Under the pieces are notes generated by a model. The model was not told where the DNA came from, made no database searches, and saw nothing but the letters and a program-made list of their open reading frames with translations. Shown here one piece after another: positions 60,289 to 64,000 of a stretch of DNA of 64,000 nucleotides. The translations under genes and the position numbers were made by a program. Within the stretch, counting starts at the first letter, position 1. Each line of letters opens with the position of its first letter. Source of the DNA: Lonepinella koalarum (GTDB lineage: Bacteria > Pseudomonadota > Gammaproteobacteria > Enterobacterales > Pasteurellaceae); the NCBI RefSeq assembly GCF_042926695.1, contig NZ_CP170642.1, positions 2,108,001 to 2,172,000 of the forward strand. Direction: 5' to 3'.

Positions 60289-60873
60289 ATGATAACGATA
60301 AGTGCGGTAATTTTAGCAGGTGGCAAGGCAAGGCGGATGCAAGGCGCCGATAAAGGGCTGCAAATTCTGGCTGGAAAGCCATTGGTTGAGCATATTCTCC
60401 GTCGCTTACAAGCACAATTAGAGGATATTGCGATTAATGCTAATCGGCATATTGAACAGTACCAGCAATTTGGTTTACCTATTTTTAGCGATGAATTAGT
60501 GGATTTTCAGGGACCATTAAGCGGAATATTGACGGGACTAAAACGGGCTGAAACCGATTATGTGTTATTTGTGCCTTGCGATTGCCCTTTTTTGCCGTTA
60601 AATTTATTAGAAAAATTAAAAAGTGCGGTGTTAATTTCGCAAAGTTTAGTGGCTTATGCTAGCGATGGTGAACGTGAGCATCCGACATTTTGTTTAATTT
60701 CTCGTCAATTATTCTCCGCACTTTCTGCTTATTTAAATCAAGGTGAACGGCGAATGTTGCAATTTATGCGTGAACAAGGGGCGATTGCTGTAGATTTTTC
60801 TGAGCAGAAAGATGCTTTTCACAATTTTAATACCTTACAGGAGTTAGCTGATGCAAATCATCAAACGTTGTGA
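60289..60873 (+). CDS. mobA: Molybdenum cofactor guanylyltransferase MobA
   Basis: A 194-residue enzyme attaching GMP to molybdopterin to give the bis-MGD cofactor of DMSO reductase-family enzymes. The N-terminal nucleotide-binding motif is VILAGGKARRMQGADKGL, followed by DFQGPLSGILTGL and FVPCDCPFLP. Formate dehydrogenases, typical bacterial selenoproteins, need this cofactor, and selAB-selC lie in the same window. The stop overlaps the tag start by 23 bases. An uptake signal lies at the fourth codon. Confidence 0.95.
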   Translation: MITISAVILAGGKARRMQGADKGLQILAGKPLVEHILRRLQAQLEDIAINANRHIEQYQQFGLPIFSDELVDFQGPLSGILTGLKRAETDYVLFVPCDCPFLPLNLLEKLKSAVLISQSLVAYASDGEREHPTFCLISRQLFSALSAYLNQGERRMLQFMREQGAIAVDFSEQKDAFHNFNTLQELADANHQTL

Positions 60874-61408
60874 TTGGGCGGGGAACTTGCCAATTTATCA
60901 AGATTATCACGATAAGGAATGGGGCAAGCCTGAATTTAATAGTCAGAAATTATTTGAGAAACTTTGCTTGGAGGGACAACAAGCAGGCTTATCTTGGATA
61001 ACTGTTCTCAAAAAACGCGAGGCTTATCGTGAAGCCTTTTATCAATTTGATCCTGTAAAGATTGCACAAATGACGGAAAAGGATATTGATCGTTTAATGC
61101 AAAATGTGGGCTTAATTCGTCATCGAGCCAAGTTACAAGCTATTGTTAAAAATGCCAAAGCCTATTTAGCCATGCAAAAGTGCGGTGAAAATTTTGCCGA
61201 TTTTATTTGGGCGTTTGTTGATCATCAACCGCAAATTAATGATGTACCCAGTTTGGATGTTGTACCAGCAAAAACCGCCACATCAAAAGCGATGTCAAAG
61301 GCATTAAAGCAAAAAGGCTTTGTGTTTGTCGGTGAGACTACATGTTATGCGTTTATGCAATCTATGGGATTGGTGAACGATCATTTGAATGATTGTTTTT
61401 GTAAATAA
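60851..61408 (+). CDS. tag: DNA-3-methyladenine glycosylase I
   Basis: A 185-residue base-excision enzyme removing 3-methyladenine. Its start MQIIKRCDWAGNLPIYQDYHDKEWGKPEF holds the conserved C-W and zinc/substrate residues. FEKLCLEGQQAGLSWITVLKKR and the C-terminal GFVFVGETTCYAFMQSMGLVNDH with H and C ligands are diagnostic of Tag. It overlaps mobA by 23 bases, so it is probably translated by coupling. Confidence 0.96.
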   Translation: MQIIKRCDWAGNLPIYQDYHDKEWGKPEFNSQKLFEKLCLEGQQAGLSWITVLKKREAYREAFYQFDPVKIAQMTEKDIDRLMQNVGLIRHRAKLQAIVKNAKAYLAMQKCGENFADFIWAFVDHQPQINDVPSLDVVPAKTATSKAMSKALKQKGFVFVGETTCYAFMQSMGLVNDHLNDCFCK

Positions 61409-61462
61409 AATGCTTTTTGATATGGTTTTCTTGTATAATCACTTTAATTTTAATCACGTAGA

Positions 61463-63844
61463 ATGGTTAACCAAATGCAGAAAAATTATTATACGTTACT
61501 TTCTTTATCAATTTTGAGCGCACTTTATAGTTCGAGCAGTTTAGCAAATATTGATGATTTACGTCAGCGTTGTTTAGCTGGTGTACCACAAATTTCGGGC
61601 GAAGTGGTGCAAGGTGATCCGAATGATCAGCCCGTTTATATTGAAGCAGATAAGGCGAATGTTGTTAATCCAAGCCGAGCGGTTTATAACGGTGAAGTGG
61701 ATTTCAAACAAGGTAATCGTCATTTACAAGCAGATGAAGTGGAAGTGACCCAATCGGGCGATGGGGATAATACACAGCGTTATGCCTATGTGCGAGGTGG
61801 CTTTGATTATAAAGATGATTTAATCAAAATTAACGGTGATAATGCCAAAGTGCATTTAAACAGCAAAGATACCGATATTACGAATGGTAATTATCAATTA
61901 GTTGGTCGTCAAGGGCGCGGTACGGCGGAAACATCTGAAATACGTGAGGGTTATCGTTTATTTAAAAACGCGACGTTCACATCTTGTTTGCCTGATGACA
62001 ATGCGTGGCAAATTGATGCGAGTGAAATGAAGCAATATGTTCAAGAAGAATATGCTGAAATGTGGCATGCTCGCTTTAAAGTGGCTGGTGTGCCTGTTTT
62101 CTATACGCCATATTTGCAATTACCATTGGGTGATCGTCGCCGTTCAGGCTTGTTAATTCCAAGTGCGGGAAGTTCAAGCCGTGACGGTTATTGGTATGCT
62201 CAACCGATTTACTGGAATATTGCACCCAACTATGATGCGACCTTTACGCCTAAATACATGTCAGACCGTGGCTGGCAAATGAATGGCGAATTCCGTTATT
62301 TAAATGCGTTGGGAGAAGGGAAACTTGCAGCCGAATATTTAGGTAAAGATCGTTACAATGAATACACAGGTTCGGATGAGGATAGAAAACGACATTTATT
62401 TTACTGGGCGCATAATGCAAAGTTATGGGATAACTGGCGGTTAAATGTGGATTATACCAAAGTGAGTGATAAACGTTATTTCAGTGATTTTGATTCCGAT
62501 TATGGGAGCAGTACCGACGGCTACGCCACTCAATATGCGCGCCTGTCTTATTATCAACCGAACTGGAATTTTGCCGTTTCTATTAAAAAATTCCAAGTGT
62601 TTGATGATGTGGACATCGGACCATATCGTGCCTTACCACAAATTGATTTTAACTATTATAAGAATGGCTTAGCCAACGGTTGGGCAGATTTCAAATTATT
62701 TGCTCAAGCGGTACATTTTGATAATGACAGTTCAAGTATGCCAACCGCATGGCGTTATCATGTGGAACCTAGTATTAATGTGCCATTCTCCAATCGTTAT
62801 GGTAGTCTAAATATTGAAACTAAACTTTATGCCACCCATTATCAGCAAAAAGCAGGAACGGGAGAGGATGCGAATACGCAGGGTTCAGTAAATCGTGTGT
62901 TACCGCAAGTCAAAGTAGATTTACAAACGGTATTAGCGAGCAAAGAAACCTTATTTAAAGGCTATATGCAAACTATTGAACCGCATGTGCAATATTTGTA
63001 TCGTCCGTATAAAGATCAAAGTAATATCGGTTCAAAACAGCATTCTAGTTATTTAGGGTTAGGTTATGATTCTGCTTTGTTACAACAAGATTATTATTCT
63101 TTATTCCGCGACCGTCGTTATAGTGGGTTAGATAGAATTGCGTCAGCTAATCAATTTACTTTGGGGGGAACAACCCGTTTTTATGATAAAAACTCAGAAG
63201 AACGGTTTAATTTGTCTTTAGGGCAAATTATTTATCTGAATAATTCTCGTATTGACGATACGACAGAAAATAGTACTACAGGGCGTTCGTCTTCTTGGGC
63301 CTTAGAAAGTAATTGGAAACTTAATGATAAATGGAATTGGAAAGGCAGTTATCAATATGATACGCGTTTAGATGCAACATCATTGATGAATTCTACCTTA
63401 GAATATAATCCAGAGCGTAATAATTTAGTGCAGTTGAATTATCGTTATGCGAGTAAGGAATATATTAACCAGAACTTGACTTCAAGTGTGAACCGTTACA
63501 ACCAAGATATTCAACAAGTTGGGGCTGTGGTGGCTTGGGAAGTAGCAGATAATTGGGCTGTGGTCGGTCGTTATTATCATGATGTTGCCTTAAACAAACC
63601 CGTAGAACAATATGCCGGCGTGCAATACAACAGCTGTTGTTGGGCTGTGGGCGTGGGTGTTCGTCGTTACTTGGTGAATGAAAACGCAAAACGTCAATAC
63701 AGTGGTGAAAAAGATACCTTGTACGATCACGGCATCGGCGTGACCTTTGAATTACGCGGCTTAGGTGGCAACGATCACCGTAGCGGTATTGTGCGGATGT
63801 TAGATAAAGGCATGTTGCCTTATATTAAATCACCAGAGTTGTAA
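61463..63844 (+). CDS. lptD: LPS-assembly protein LptD
   Basis: A 793-residue outer-membrane beta-barrel that inserts LOS into the outer leaflet with LptE (E. coli 784). A signal peptide ends near residue 28. The periplasmic OstA/jellyroll domain has DKANVVNPSRAVYNGEVDFKQGN. All four structural cysteines are present (C37, C175, C725, C726 by this start), the last two as a C-C pair. The barrel ends with many aromatic-rich strands. The ATG at 61475 (MQKNYY) is an equally plausible start. It is the export end of the LOS pathway that fills this window. Confidence 0.96.
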   Translation: MVNQMQKNYYTLLSLSILSALYSSSSLANIDDLRQRCLAGVPQISGEVVQGDPNDQPVYIEADKANVVNPSRAVYNGEVDFKQGNRHLQADEVEVTQSGDGDNTQRYAYVRGGFDYKDDLIKINGDNAKVHLNSKDTDITNGNYQLVGRQGRGTAETSEIREGYRLFKNATFTSCLPDDNAWQIDASEMKQYVQEEYAEMWHARFKVAGVPVFYTPYLQLPLGDRRRSGLLIPSAGSSSRDGYWYAQPIYWNIAPNYDATFTPKYMSDRGWQMNGEFRYLNALGEGKLAAEYLGKDRYNEYTGSDEDRKRHLFYWAHNAKLWDNWRLNVDYTKVSDKRYFSDFDSDYGSSTDGYATQYARLSYYQPNWNFAVSIKKFQVFDDVDIGPYRALPQIDFNYYKNGLANGWADFKLFAQAVHFDNDSSSMPTAWRYHVEPSINVPFSNRYGSLNIETKLYATHYQQKAGTGEDANTQGSVNRVLPQVKVDLQTVLASKETLFKGYMQTIEPHVQYLYRPYKDQSNIGSKQHSSYLGLGYDSALLQQDYYSLFRDRRYSGLDRIASANQFTLGGTTRFYDKNSEERFNLSLGQIIYLNNSRIDDTTENSTTGRSSSWALESNWKLNDKWNWKGSYQYDTRLDATSLMNSTLEYNPERNNLVQLNYRYASKEYINQNLTSSVNRYNQDIQQVGAVVAWEVADNWAVVGRYYHDVALNKPVEQYAGVQYNSCCWAVGVGVRRYLVNENAKRQYSGEKDTLYDHGIGVTFELRGLGGNDHRSGIVRMLDKGMLPYIKSPEL

Positions 63845-63885
63845 TGGGTGGCTACTCCGTTTTTTGAGCCATAACAGGGTCACTA

Positions 63886-63912
63886 AAGCGTAAGCTATTT
63901 TACGCTTATTTT
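63886..63912 (+). terminator. Rho-independent terminator of lptD
   Basis: AAGCGTA (63886-63892) pairs with TACGCTT (63901-63907) around an 8-base loop, followed by ATTTTT. Confidence 0.8.
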
Positions 63913-63978
63913 TAGTTATTGTGCAATTTTGGCTTTTGCTATAAGATTTTTGTCATATCAACCGAATTATTTATCATC

Positions 63979-64000
63979 ATGACAGAAACGCTTTTTCAAC
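63979..64000 (+). CDS. Possible start of the next gene (cut by the window edge)
   Basis: An ATG at 63979 reads MTETLFQ to the edge. An extended -10-like TGCTATAAG lies about 35 bases upstream. Too short to identify. Confidence 0.3.

Overview
The window is a chromosomal segment of a gamma-proteobacterium of the family Pasteurellaceae. The clearest sign is the dense Haemophilus-type DNA uptake signal (AAGTGCGGT or its complement), seen several dozen times and often as inverted pairs that double as intergenic terminators. Gene content (acrRAB, lptD, hslVU, selAB-selC, recA-recX, short pabB, dprA, HI0074-type HEPN gene) and the low GC content fit the Haemophilus/Aggregatibacter/Avibacterium branch. 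I cannot name the species from sequence alone.

Layout. 0-8.6 kb: lipooligosaccharide (LOS) glycosyltransferases (one GT2, one GT-A type, three heptosyltransferase-like GT9) interspersed with ppa, a LoiP-like protease and rpmE, plus a decayed relE toxin and an Rpn-type nuclease gene split by a 268-bp IS200/IS605-derived element that still carries an omega-RNA-like end. 8.7-17 kb: priA, ftsN, acrR-acrA-acrB. 17-22.5 kb: GlcG-like protein, mdaB, a DMT exporter, hslVU behind a textbook sigma-32 promoter, tyrP. 22.5-29 kb: a frameshifted unknown gene, selB-selA with the selC tRNA beside them, recX-recA behind a LexA box, pabA. 29-31.3 kb: pabB-pabC-pdxH. 31.3-31.5 kb: a 19-codon Ibs-like toxin gene with an antisense Sib-like RNA. 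31.5-41.3 kb: dprA, yjgR, gltS, pckA (FNR site upstream), glmU, anmK-murQ. 41.3-44 kb: efeO-efeB plus a gene for only the N-terminal half of EfeU. 44-46.6 kb: waaF, an orphan HEPN gene, waaC. 46.6-57.9 kb: a defence island. 57.9-64 kb: hldD, maoP, dsbA, yihD, mobA, tag, lptD.

How the genes fit together. LOS/LPS biogenesis dominates: hldD makes the heptose donor, waaC and waaF build the inner core, the GT2 and GT9 genes extend it, lptD exports the product, and glmU/anmK/murQ supply or recycle amino sugars. The accessory part is the island between waaF and hldD: a type III-like DNA methyltransferase with 17 GCACA repeats at its 5' end (phase-variable), an Abi_2/AbiF-like HEPN protein preceded by a 12-bp hairpin, a large helicase with a C-terminal PD-(D/E)XK nuclease, a SNF2 helicase overlapping it by 4 nt, and a membrane coiled-coil protein. 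This is the strongest candidate for a little-described system. The Ibs/Sib-like locus and the omega-RNA-bearing IS remnant are the next best.

No stretch over about 300 bases lacks a gene. I saw no rRNA, no CRISPR array and no prophage.
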